64,000 nt of DNA from positions 132,385 through 196,384 of the forward strand of contig JBDRYS010000002.1 of NCBI GenBank assembly GCA_039803545.1. The letters are read 5' to 3'. Positions 1 through 7,450 of this stretch are shown one piece after another. How positions within the stretch are numbered: position 1 is the stretch's first letter; each line of letters starts with the position of its first letter. Position numbers and translations under genes: made by a program. The notes under the pieces are model-generated. The model ran no database searches, was not told the origin of the DNA, and was given only the letters and a program-made list of their open reading frames with translations. The stretch comes from a candidate division WOR-3 bacterium (GTDB lineage Bacteria > Hydrothermota > Hydrothermia > UBA1063).

Positions 1-173
1 ATCCACTAAATCTTAAAACACCATATTTCGAAAAAATTTGATAATATTGAGAAGAGCTATGGAGTTGGATATCAAAAAACTACATTTTCAAAAGACTTAT
101 TATACAAAAATTTATGCTTTATTAAACAAAAATTCTATTCTCCACCCACTCTTACCCCCACCCCTCTAATTTT
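1..173. other. AT-rich left edge, no gene seen
   Basis: Very AT-rich sequence downstream of the first minus-strand gene. I see no open frame, strong hairpin or promoter pair. It may hold the 3' untranslated region of the gene that ends at 174, but no clear intrinsic terminator is visible. Confidence 0.4.
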
Positions 174-710
174 TTACTTCATCAAAAGTACTTTCACAGT
201 CTTGCTATACCTTCCGGCACTGAACTTCAAAAAATATACACCCCTTTCCACTTCCTCCCCATGATCATCAGTTTCATCCCAGTTAATGGAGTGCATTCCG
301 GACTTTTCATAAGAATTAACTAAGGTCCTTATAACCCTCCCACTTACATCGTATACTACCAGATAAACGTGCTCTTCGCCCCCCAGTAAATACCTTATCC
401 ATACCTTACTATAACTTAAACTAACAGGATAAATCTTCGCTCCATTCTCCATTGAATTTGTGTCAATAAAATGATTATTTTCATTCACACCTACAAGAAT
501 TTCAGGATACCAGAAGCCAGCATAGATTAAATTGCTTGCACTGGAAGCAATACCCACCACAGTTTGACCAACGGTGGAGCCACACCAGTAACCACTATTT
601 GCCATCGTGGTTCCTCCTACACCAACGACCCCCCAATCACAACGAAATTGCTGGCCGTGAAGGAGTGAGATGATAAGCAGGGAAAAACTTAAAATTGTGG
701 CCTTTTTCAT
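174..710 (-). CDS. Small secreted protein with T9SS-like C-terminal sorting domain
   Basis: A 178-residue protein with an N-terminal signal peptide (Lys-Lys then a Leu/Ile-rich stretch, ending near Gly19-Gln20). The first half contains a GQTVVGIASSASN...GFWYPE segment, a pattern I associate with cell-surface proteins of FCB-like candidate phyla. Residues about 115-178 form an Ig-like FlgD/Por-type sorting domain (VYDVSGRVIRTL, NWDETDDHG, GVYFLKF, KTVKVLLMK). By analogy such tails direct export and surface attachment through a type IX system, but no T9SS machinery gene is present here. It lies 41 nt behind the next upstream minus-strand gene and has a good AAGGAGAGG ribosome site, so the two are probably co-transcribed. 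The specific function is unknown. Confidence 0.75.
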   Translation of the reverse strand: MKKATILSFSLLIISLLHGQQFRCDWGVVGVGGTTMANSGYWCGSTVGQTVVGIASSASNLIYAGFWYPEILVGVNENNHFIDTNSMENGAKIYPVSLSYSKVWIRYLLGGEEHVYLVVYDVSGRVIRTLVNSYEKSGMHSINWDETDDHGEEVERGVYFLKFSAGRYSKTVKVLLMK

Positions 711-751
711 AAAACCTCTCCTTTATATTTTTCGCAATGCCGATATTCTTT

Positions 752-1576
752 TTACGGATGGCTCTTGATGTAAACACACCCAATATACGCGTCGTTTTCG
801 TTTAAAATTAGATGGGCAATATACTGGTGCCTTGCCAGGGTGAGTTGAAAAGCTTGGTAATGAGGGAAGGTTATAACGGCTGGCGAACCATACTGTGCCT
901 CTCCGTGTATAACCGTATCCCCATACGAGAGTGTATATTCTGCAGTAAGGTCGGTTGTACCTATTAATAAAGTATGGTCTTGATCCATATCACCATCGTC
1001 CACAATATACCACCCTGTAGTCTCCATCTTGAAAAGGGTATCTTGTGTTATACTTGCCTCATACGCCCACGAGTAGCTTATAAGAAAAGCAGGAGCGAAA
1101 TTTGTTGCATCTCTACCTTGTAAAAGGTCAGCATTTGCGGAACGTTCGGAAAAAAAGCTATAGGCTGCAGATACTATCCGAAGTCTTGGTGAGAGTTCCA
1201 ACGAATCTCCTACTTGAAGAGAAAGATATAAGCTCCCATCCTCAGGCAGAGCAGGAATAGGTGTTAAAGAGCCAAGCAAAACCGAAAAAAGCCCATTCTT
1301 AACTTGCACCGTCTGGGTTTCTGTCCAAATAGGTGAGCCTCCTGTTTCTTCGGTGTAAAGTCTGAAAGTTAACTGGTAGTTCCCGTCAGGGACCGGATTT
1401 CCTGTAGAGTCAGTAAGCCTGCCCTGGTAAGAGAGGAGTCTGGGTATGGATATTGATTTAGTGGGGTTCCCCTTTATTTCACCTTCTTGGGCCCCATAAG
1501 AGGGTACTTTACTTTTAGGATCTTGTGCCCAGATCAAAGTCCAGGCAAGGAGCATCACCAGAGCACTTTTATACAT
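752..1576 (-). CDS. Secreted beta-rich surface protein (tail-fibre-like domain)
   Basis: A 274-residue protein with a signal peptide (cleavage probably after Ala17). Residues about 46-145 carry the pattern LLSYQGRLTDSTGNPVPDG, FRLYTEETGG, LFSVLLGS and LRIVSAAYSFFSERSANAD. This domain recurs in bacterial surface and tail-fibre-like proteins, where it precedes variable adhesive regions. The last 100 residues are beta-rich and not recognised. The ribosome site is AAGGAGG, and the transcript should start at a near-consensus promoter about 70 nt upstream, with a strong hairpin at its 5' end. An extracellular structural or adhesive role is inferred. Confidence 0.7.
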   Translation of the reverse strand: MYKSALVMLLAWTLIWAQDPKSKVPSYGAQEGEIKGNPTKSISIPRLLSYQGRLTDSTGNPVPDGNYQLTFRLYTEETGGSPIWTETQTVQVKNGLFSVLLGSLTPIPALPEDGSLYLSLQVGDSLELSPRLRIVSAAYSFFSERSANADLLQGRDATNFAPAFLISYSWAYEASITQDTLFKMETTGWYIVDDGDMDQDHTLLIGTTDLTAEYTLSYGDTVIHGEAQYGSPAVITFPHYQAFQLTLARHQYIAHLILNENDAYIGCVYIKSHP

Positions 1577-1601
1577 AATGCAACCTCCTTTTAAGTTTCC
1601 C

Positions 1602-1638
1602 TTAAACTTAAACCTGGGAAAGCAGGATTAAGTTTAAG
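1602..1638 (-). promoter_or_regulatory. 5'-UTR stem-loop of the secreted-protein transcript
   Basis: Two 16-nt arms (1602-1617 and 1623-1638) pair with one mismatch around a 5-nt loop. On the minus strand the hairpin begins within a few nucleotides of the transcription start predicted from the promoter at 1649-1677, and it ends upstream of the AAGGAGG site. There is no following T-run, so it is not a terminator. A 5' cap-like stem that stabilises mRNA, or a protein-binding site, is plausible. Confidence 0.55.
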
Positions 1639-1648
1639 ATCCTTTTAA

Positions 1649-1677
1649 AGTATAAAACGAATTTCCCTTGCAGTCAA
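1649..1677 (-). promoter_or_regulatory. Sigma-70 type promoter for the two secreted proteins
   Basis: Read on the minus strand: -35 TTGACT (1672-1677), a 17-nt spacer, and -10 TATACT (1649-1654). The predicted start is near 1642, about 66 nt before the ATG at 1576. Confidence 0.75.
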
Positions 1678-2176
1678 GATTTCGGCGTTCCTCAAAATTA
1701 ATCTACTCGAAATGGGATTGTTTCATCAAAAAAGATAATAAGACGGCAACTATACTGCATTTTTGTTCGACAAGTCAGAAGAAAAACAGTTTGGTCGTGG
1801 CAAATGAAGGCGGGGAAAAACAAAGAACAAACGGAGGAAGGTAAAGAGGCATAGGATTGAGACGCCGTTAAACGGGTGTTATGAGCAGAAGACATATGTG
1901 AAGAAGTAAAAAGGAAGCTCGTGAGTTTGAGGGGTAACATAAAAATAAAAAATTCACAAAGCCAACAATCAAATTGCAAAGGTGTCTTGAAAGGGTATAC
2001 AACAAGAAGGAGAGCCTCAAATGGGCACCAGAACTACAATACAAGATTGCCCAATCAAATTTAGTTCGATAAAGCGGGGATTTATTCGACATCTTTGGAC
2101 TTGTAAAAAAGCTTTAAGCGTAAGCTCCAAACTACAGCTCTATTGCAACGACTTCATGAACTTAAATGCCTCTTGG
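1678..2176. other. About 500-bp intergenic stretch, nothing recognised
   Basis: The space between the divergent promoters at 1649-1677 and 2177-2205. Short open frames exist on the minus strand, but they have Cys/Phe/Ser-rich compositions unlike real proteins here and no ribosome sites. I found no RNA family signature or tandem repeat. It could be a decayed gene or a long regulatory spacer. Confidence 0.5.
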
Positions 2177-2205
2177 TTGACAATTCAAGGTTTTTCTACT
2201 ATACA
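2177..2205 (+). promoter_or_regulatory. Promoter of the ParB-like gene
   Basis: TTGACA (2177-2182), a 17-nt spacer and TATACA (2200-2205). The transcription start is expected near 2212, only about 13 nt before the ATG at 2225. This promoter lies inside the longer open frame that begins at 2021, which argues that the first 68 codons of that frame are not translated. Confidence 0.75.
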
Positions 2206-2224
2206 AATAATAAAAGGCAATACT

Positions 2225-3019
2225 ATGGAAGGGTTCAAATTTAAGGATCCAAGACATCAGCAAGAATTGGAATTTAGGATTGTGCCGATTGAGTCTCTGG
2301 AAATTGTGGAGCACCAGAGAAAACCCAGTAACTATCATGTGACTCATCTCATCTATTCCATAGAAAGGGTTGGCTTTATAGTTCCCCTCGTCGTTGTAGA
2401 AAAAAACGGAAAATACGTTATTCTCGACGGACAGCATAGGTTTTTAGCCGCCCAGAAACTGGACCTCAAGGAACTTCCTGTCATCGTAGTGCCTGAAAAG
2501 CTCGCATACCTTATGATGAACTTCAACATAGAAAAAGAGTTAAACATCCGTGAAAAATCCTATGTAGCCTTAAACATTTACAGGCAATATCTAAGGACTA
2601 ATCCTCAGATGCCTGAGAGCGAGCCTGTTTTAACGGATTCCTTAGAGCAGGCCTACTATGTAACCTTGGGCATTGCTTACGAAGAAGAGGAGAAGCTTCG
2701 CGGCAGTATGTTCGAAACAATCCTCAAGAAGTGTGATTACTTTTTGGATATTCCACTGGCAGAGGCCATAGAAGAAAGGGAAAGAAGGGCGAAAAGGGTT
2801 AGGGAGGTTAACACTCTTATAACAGAAATCGCTCAAAAACTAAAAGAAATGGAAAAATGGCATCCCTTCGTCTATCAGCAGATCCTATCCTATGCAAATC
2901 CTTACAAAAGGAAGAGAGAAGCCATCGATTTTGATGACATGTTTGACGCCCTGACCAATAATTTAGAGAAAGTTAAAGAAGACCCCGAGGTTATTCTGAA
3001 AGAAGAATTTGAAGAGTAG
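2225..3019 (+). CDS. Orphan ParB/Srx-fold domain protein
   Basis: 264 residues from the ATG at 2225. The N-terminal third has the ParB-N pattern: RIVPIESLEIVEHQRKPSN, then GFIVPLVVVEKNGKYVILDGQ and HRFLAAQKL. In chromosome-partitioning ParB and its relatives this fold binds nucleotide (CTP) or acts as a nuclease-like module. The C-terminal half is helical and charged, and I see no clear ParB helix-turn-helix. No parA or parS-like site is adjacent, so a regulatory or sulfiredoxin-like nucleotide-binding role is as likely as partitioning. The start is set by the promoter at 2177-2205, which excludes the upstream extension. Confidence 0.75.
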   Translation: MEGFKFKDPRHQQELEFRIVPIESLEIVEHQRKPSNYHVTHLIYSIERVGFIVPLVVVEKNGKYVILDGQHRFLAAQKLDLKELPVIVVPEKLAYLMMNFNIEKELNIREKSYVALNIYRQYLRTNPQMPESEPVLTDSLEQAYYVTLGIAYEEEEKLRGSMFETILKKCDYFLDIPLAEAIEERERRAKRVREVNTLITEIAQKLKEMEKWHPFVYQQILSYANPYKRKREAIDFDDMFDALTNNLEKVKEDPEVILKEEFEE

Positions 3020-3112
3020 ATAGTCACCCGAGACAAAACCAAATAACGAAGTCTATCAAAGCTTAAACTATTCTGTATACTTTGCCACGTCGGTAAGCAG
3101 AGACTGAAGGTT

Positions 3113-3140
3113 TTTAAATTCACATAATTTTTCTTAAAAT
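3113..3140 (+). promoter_or_regulatory. Possible promoter of thyX (near-leaderless)
   Basis: TAAAAT (3135-3140) lies 6 nt before the thyX ATG. A weak TTTAAA (3113-3118) lies 16 nt upstream of it. No Shine-Dalgarno sequence precedes the ATG, so a leaderless transcript would fit. Confidence 0.4.
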
Positions 3141-3146
3141 TCACCT

Positions 3147-3860
3147 ATGCCAGTCTTTGATCCGCCGATAAAAGAGGAGATCCTCGGTGGAGGATATGTA
3201 CTTCTCGAGGAGATGCTGGGGGACGACCTCACGCCCGCAAGGGTTGCCCGAATATCCTACCTATCCGAAGGTGACGAAGAGGCAAACAGAAAACTCCTCA
3301 TCAAACTCCTTGAAATGAAACACTTTTCCCCCTTTGAGCAACAGGTTTTCCGTTTCAAAATTGAGGGCATACCAATGTATATAGGGGAGCAACTCTTAAG
3401 GCATAGAATCGCGAGTCCTCTTAAACGTTCCTTCAGGTATACCAGCCCCGATAAGGGCACCATCATTGAATATACCCCTGAAGGTATAAACAGAATTGTG
3501 CACATACCACCGGAATTTTTTGAACTCAGAGAATCACACATTGAAAACAAAGAAAAGCTCCTAAAAGAGGTCATAAGCCACATCAAAAATTCCATTGAAT
3601 TGTATCAAAAACTGGTTGAAGCAGGCTTAAGAAAAGAGGCAGCAAGAACGGTGCTTCCCGCAGGGCTAAGAACCTCCCTTTACTGGACTATCAATATGAG
3701 AAGCCTTATGAACTTTCTCGAACAGAGACTCTCTCCAAAGGCCCAGTGGGAAATGAGGCAGTTGGCAAAGGCTGTTGTTCGAATTCTTTACAGGGTTGTG
3801 CCACTCACCATAGATAATTTTTTAAAGATCAGCGGACTGGAAGAATATTATAGAGATTAA
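3147..3860 (+). CDS. thyX: Flavin-dependent thymidylate synthase ThyX
   Basis: 237 residues. It converts dUMP to dTMP using FAD, NADPH and methylene-tetrahydrofolate. Visible family blocks are KHFSPFEQ (58-65), the ThyX signature RHRIASPLKRSFRY (85-98), ARTVLPAGLRT (166-176) and TINMRSLMNFL (181-191). The usual signature reads RHRxxSxNExSxRY; here the Asn-Glu pair is replaced by Leu-Lys, an uncommon variation. The gene has no ribosome site and a -10-like box 6 nt upstream. It converges on the next gene, with the two stop codons sharing bases at 3857-3860. Assignment is confident despite the signature change. Confidence 0.93.
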   Translation: MPVFDPPIKEEILGGGYVLLEEMLGDDLTPARVARISYLSEGDEEANRKLLIKLLEMKHFSPFEQQVFRFKIEGIPMYIGEQLLRHRIASPLKRSFRYTSPDKGTIIEYTPEGINRIVHIPPEFFELRESHIENKEKLLKEVISHIKNSIELYQKLVEAGLRKEAARTVLPAGLRTSLYWTINMRSLMNFLEQRLSPKAQWEMRQLAKAVVRILYRVVPLTIDNFLKISGLEEYYRD

Positions 3861-4312
3861 AAATCCGGCACTTTCACCTTTTCCCATTCTTCAATTTCAC
3901 CATCAACTACATAAAACAAAGGATGGGGCTCAATTTGCTTAATTTCCAGCACCCTGCAGTTTTTATCAAACCAATCCTCATCTCTACCCTTAAGTTTATT
4001 GCACAAATGTTTAAACTCAAACTCTAATTGCCCCTTTGTGACAGGAATTACGCCCTGTAAGAAATACACCTTCTTGACCTTCTCCTCGCAAAAATTATAT
4101 CCCCGTCTTTTTGCTTCTATCAGGATGTAGTGAAGATAAGAATTTATTGCTATCAGTGGTTCCTTATAATTTTTAAACCTAATAAGCTGCGGATGATTTT
4201 TATAACCTTTCGTCTTTCCCTCCAGAACGCTCTTAGCCAGGAGGGCTTCTCTCCAAAGGGCCACAAGACCTTGCGGGTCAAGATAAGAGGGATGAATAGA
4301 CCACAAGCGCAC
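3857..4312 (-). CDS. Pyrimidine-dimer DNA glycosylase/endonuclease V family
   Basis: 151 residues from a GTG at 4312. The start VRLWSIHPSYLDPQGLVALW, followed by KGYKNHPQLIRF, matches the bacterial Pyr_excise family (PF03013), named after T4 endonuclease V, which cuts at UV-induced pyrimidine dimers. Many bacterial members are annotated this way from similarity alone. The open frame extends 14 codons further upstream, but those encode an improbable Phe-rich stretch. A TACAAT box 6 nt before the GTG supports the shorter start and suggests a leaderless message. The gene is convergent with thyX. Confidence 0.75.
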   Translation of the reverse strand: MRLWSIHPSYLDPQGLVALWREALLAKSVLEGKTKGYKNHPQLIRFKNYKEPLIAINSYLHYILIEAKRRGYNFCEEKVKKVYFLQGVIPVTKGQLEFEFKHLCNKLKGRDEDWFDKNCRVLEIKQIEPHPLFYVVDGEIEEWEKVKVPDF

Positions 4313-4354
4313 AGGATTATTGTAAAAGAAGAAGCAGAAACTCAAAAATAGCAT

Positions 4355-4653
4355 GCATTAACCATTAACTCTTTTTTTTAAACCAAGCTAAAAAGCAAAT
4401 AGTTTCACCTTAGACATCAGAGGCTGAGAGAAATATGCTATTTGAGTGATTTTCTAAATATTTTCAAGCAGCAAAAGATTCAAACTCATTTCAAATGGAA
4501 AATTTTTCGATCACCTCAAGGTTTACAAATTTCTGGCGATAGGGGTCCAAGGAAAGGCTCTCTAAGGATTTATGGCCCGGTCATTTTGTGGCATTTCTTC
4601 AAAGTTTCCGATATAATAGACACATCGACAATAGAAAAAAGGGGAAAGAAAAA
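4355..4653. other. About 300-bp intergenic region upstream of maf
   Basis: AT-rich spacer between the divergent DNA-glycosylase and maf genes. A 71-codon plus-strand frame (4442-4657) has no ribosome site and no recognisable domain, so I do not call it. The only signal is a TATAAT box at 4612-4617. Confidence 0.5.
4589..4617 (+). promoter_or_regulatory. Weak promoter candidate for maf
   Basis: A perfect TATAAT (4612-4617) about 37 nt before the GTG at 4654. The -35 is poor: TGGCAT (4589-4594) at 17 nt, or TTGTGG (4586-4591) at 20 nt. Confidence 0.35.
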
Positions 4654-5259
4654 GTGAATAAAAAACTTATACTTGCCTCAGGGTCGCCGAGGAGGATCGC
4701 AGTCCTTAGAAAATTTGGGTATGAATTCGACGTAATTAAACCAGAAATTGATGAAAAAATTGAGAAAATCGATGATTGTCTCAAAGCTGCTGAAGAAAAG
4801 GCTAAAAGCATCAATGTGAATGGTATAATCCTTGCCTGTGATACTATCGTTGTCTTAGAGGGAAAAATCCTTGGAAAGCCTAAAAACATTGACGAGGCAA
4901 GAGAATTTTTACAAAAGCTTTCAGGAAAATGGCATGAGGTCTATACAGGTTATTACATTAAGGGTGAAACAGAAACCAGAAAGAACATTATAAAAACCGA
5001 AGTGAAATTTGCCCAACTTAGCGGCTTTGAAATCGAACTTCTTCTCAAATACGGCAACCCTCTCGATAAGGCGGGTGCCTATGGAATCCAGGATATAGCA
5101 GGACTCTACATATTGGAAATTCGCGGCTCCTATTACAACGTAGTTGGCATCCCTATCGAATACATTTATTGGGATTTAAAGGAACTGGGAATCCTTCCGG
5201 AAAAACAGTTTTTGGCAGCAATGTTGGCTTTTTATAAAAACGAACCTTTTAAGGTATAA
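4654..5259 (+). CDS. maf: Maf-family nucleoside triphosphate pyrophosphatase
   Basis: 201 residues from a GTG at 4654, preceded by GGGGAAAG. Maf proteins hydrolyse modified or canonical nucleoside triphosphates (dTTP, UTP, m5UTP and similar) to monophosphates. The N-terminal block KKLILASGSPRR is the family hallmark. It is followed by ACDTIVVLEGKILGKP with the catalytic-site Asp, WHEVYTGY, and DKAGAYGIQDIAG, all in the expected order and spacing. Length is normal. The longer frame from 4588 is rejected because Maf proteins begin just before LILASxSPRR. It is followed closely by the malic enzyme gene, which has its own promoter. Confidence 0.9.
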   Translation: MNKKLILASGSPRRIAVLRKFGYEFDVIKPEIDEKIEKIDDCLKAAEEKAKSINVNGIILACDTIVVLEGKILGKPKNIDEAREFLQKLSGKWHEVYTGYYIKGETETRKNIIKTEVKFAQLSGFEIELLLKYGNPLDKAGAYGIQDIAGLYILEIRGSYYNVVGIPIEYIYWDLKELGILPEKQFLAAMLAFYKNEPFKV

Positions 5260-5260
5260 T
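5232..5260 (+). promoter_or_regulatory. Promoter of the malic enzyme operon (leaderless geometry)
   Basis: TATAAT (5255-5260) with a weak TTATAA (5232-5237) 17 nt upstream. The ATG at 5269 lies only 8 nt after the -10 and has no Shine-Dalgarno, so the transcript would begin at or next to the start codon. The promoter overlaps the end of maf. Confidence 0.55.
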
Positions 5261-5268
5261 AATTCACA

Positions 5269-6612
5269 ATGCAAGATGATAACATATTGCGTCAAAAGGC
5301 GTCAGAGCCTTTAAGAAAGGCGGAAAAACTTCATCCCCTTTACAGGGGCAAAATTGAAATCATCCCCAAAGTACCGGTTTCCAACTTAGATTACTTTGCC
5401 GTTTGGTACACGCCTGGCGTCTCTTCAGCCTGTAAAAAGATCGTGGAGAATATCGACAACTCCTTCGAATACACATCCCGATGGAACACGGTGGCGGTAG
5501 TTTCCGACGGCACCCGAGTTCTCGGGCTTGGAGATATAGGACCTGAAGCAGCGCTACCTGTTATGGAAGGAAAGGCTTTACTCTTCAAATATCTCGGAGG
5601 TGTTGATGCTTTCCCCCTTTGCCTTAGAGAAAAAGACCCTAATAAAATTGTAGAAATTGTGAAAAAGCTTGAACCTTCCTTTGGTGGGATAAACCTCGAA
5701 GACATTGAAAAGCCCAAGTGTTTTTATATTCTTGAAACTCTCAGAAAAGAAATGGAAATACCTGTATGGCACGACGACCAACAGGGAACAGCAACCATAA
5801 CCCTCTCGGCCCTTTACAATGCATCAAAAATTGTGGGGAAGAATTTTACTGACCTAAAGATCTTCATTCTTGGTGCGGGTTCTGCAGGCATTGCGACTCT
5901 AAAACTGTTAATAAGGGCTGGCATTGACCCCGGAAAGGTATTGATGGCTGATAGAAAAGGGATTATTAACAAAGATCGCCCAGACTTAGAGGAGAAATTT
6001 GGGGTTTACACCGAGCTTATTCTTAAGACAAACAGTGAAAACAAGAACGGAGATTACCATAAAGGGTTTGAAGGTGCCGATGTTTTCATAGGTTTTTCTA
6101 CACCTGGACCTGGAGTGGTTTCAAAGGATGATATAAAGAAAATGGCAAAGGATGCCATCGTTTTCGCCTGTGCTAACCCCACACCCGAAATCTGGCCCTG
6201 GGAGGCAAGGGAAGCGGGGGCAAGAATAGTGGCAACAGGAAGGTCAGACTTTCCTAATCAGGTTAACAATTCCCTCGTATTTCCTGGTATGTTTAGAGGT
6301 GTTCTCGATGTGGCTGCAAGAACCATAACCGACTCCATGTGCATCGAGGTGGCTAAGGAAATCGCTAAATACGCAGAAGAAAAAGGGATAAATGAAGAAT
6401 ACATTGTCCCAAGAATGGATGAATGGGACCTATTTCCAAGGATTGCCGCCGCTGCCGCATCATCAGCAGTAAAGGAGGGAATTGCAAGAAAACCAAAAAC
6501 TTACGAAGAAGAGCTGGAAAACGCTACCTCTATTATTTCGAGAACCAGGACTTTGCTTGAGAATCTTGAAAAAAGCGGTTTTATTAAAAACCTCTTCCAT
6601 GAGGATCATTAA
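5269..6612 (+). CDS. NAD(P)-dependent malic enzyme
   Basis: 447 residues, the length of single-domain bacterial malic enzymes. It oxidatively decarboxylates malate to pyruvate. Seen: YTPGVSSAC (47-55), GLGDIGPEAALPVMEGKA with catalytic Lys102, the metal pair Glu144-Asp145, HDDQQGTA (168-175), a Rossmann motif LGAGSAGIAT (201-210), and the C-terminal ANPTPEIWPWEA and DFPNQVNNSLVFPGMFRG. No phosphotransacetylase-like domain is fused. It heads a run of five plus-strand genes and overlaps the fumarase alpha gene by 14 nt, so malate/fumarate interconversion and pyruvate supply are transcriptionally linked. Confidence 0.93.
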   Translation: MQDDNILRQKASEPLRKAEKLHPLYRGKIEIIPKVPVSNLDYFAVWYTPGVSSACKKIVENIDNSFEYTSRWNTVAVVSDGTRVLGLGDIGPEAALPVMEGKALLFKYLGGVDAFPLCLREKDPNKIVEIVKKLEPSFGGINLEDIEKPKCFYILETLRKEMEIPVWHDDQQGTATITLSALYNASKIVGKNFTDLKIFILGAGSAGIATLKLLIRAGIDPGKVLMADRKGIINKDRPDLEEKFGVYTELILKTNSENKNGDYHKGFEGADVFIGFSTPGPGVVSKDDIKKMAKDAIVFACANPTPEIWPWEAREAGARIVATGRSDFPNQVNNSLVFPGMFRGVLDVAARTITDSMCIEVAKEIAKYAEEKGINEEYIVPRMDEWDLFPRIAAAAASSAVKEGIARKPKTYEEELENATSIISRTRTLLENLEKSGFIKNLFHEDH

Positions 6613-7441
6613 CACAAAGGAAATCAAGGAAAAAATCAAAGAGGCCTTGACCAGGGCTAATTTTGAACTGGAACCGGAGTTTAGCAAACTCTTAGAAAAG
6701 GCCTACGAAGAAGAGCCTTCTCCCACCGGTAAAGGTGTTCTAAAAGATCTCATAGAAAACATGAGGGTCGCAAAAAGGGAACGAATTCCCCTTTGCCAGG
6801 ATACGGGAATGGTAAACTTTTACATTGAATTAGGGCAAGAGGTGAAACTCGAAGGTGACTATCTGTACGATGTTTTAAACGAGGCGGTAAGGGATGTTTA
6901 CAAGGAGAACTACCTCAGGGCCTCTGTTGTGGAAGATCCCCTGAAAAGAAAGAATACTGGCGATAACACACCTGCCATAATCCACTTAGAACTGGTTTCA
7001 GGCGATCGATTAACCATCTATGTAATGCCCAAAGGCGGTGGCAGTGAGCAGATGTGCCAATCGGCAATGCTTGCACCCCATGAGGGCGTCGAAGGGGTGA
7101 AAAAATTTGTACTCTCATCAATCATTAAAGCGGGACCAAACCCATGTCCTCCAGTGGTCATTGGGGTTGGTATTGGGGGTAATTTTGACTTTGTAAGCCT
7201 TCTCGCTAAAAAGGCCTTATTGAGAGAATTTGGAAAGCGCAATAAGGATCCGTTTTATGCGAATTTAGAGCTCGAATTGTTAGAAGAAATAAATAAATTG
7301 GGGTTCGGACCTGGTGGGCTGGGTGGGAAATTCTACGCCCTTGATGTAAGAATTGAAACCTATCCCACCCACATTGCCCAGTTGCCAGTAGCCGTAGCCT
7401 TCAACTGTAACAGTTTTAGAATGGCAAAAATTGAATTTTAG
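6599..7441 (+). CDS. Class I fumarate hydratase, alpha subunit
   Basis: 280 residues from the ATG at 6599, inside the end of the malic enzyme gene. The family carries an oxygen-sensitive 4Fe-4S cluster and interconverts fumarate and malate (or tartrate and oxaloacetate in paralogues). Cluster Cys candidates are visible at PLCQDTG (Cys66), NPCPPVV (Cys183) and FNCNSFR (Cys270). KGGGSEQMCQ and GVGIGGNFDF are also typical. Two-gene class I fumarases need a beta subunit of about 180 residues. None follows here, where a branched-chain aminotransferase comes next, so the partner must lie elsewhere. A tartrate dehydratase alpha subunit is possible, but the malic enzyme neighbour favours fumarase. 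Confidence 0.87.
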   Translation: MRIINTKEIKEKIKEALTRANFELEPEFSKLLEKAYEEEPSPTGKGVLKDLIENMRVAKRERIPLCQDTGMVNFYIELGQEVKLEGDYLYDVLNEAVRDVYKENYLRASVVEDPLKRKNTGDNTPAIIHLELVSGDRLTIYVMPKGGGSEQMCQSAMLAPHEGVEGVKKFVLSSIIKAGPNPCPPVVIGVGIGGNFDFVSLLAKKALLREFGKRNKDPFYANLELELLEEINKLGFGPGGLGGKFYALDVRIETYPTHIAQLPVAVAFNCNSFRMAKIEF

Positions 7442-7450
7442 GAGGGTGCC

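Noticed and set aside
2021-2224. 68-codon N-terminal extension of the ParB-like gene
   Set aside because: A TTGACA-N17-TATACA promoter lies inside it, its composition is unlike a protein, and the ParB domain begins only after the ATG at 2225.
4442-4657. 71-codon plus-strand ORF upstream of maf
   Set aside because: No ribosome site, no recognisable motif, and it ends inside the maf start region.
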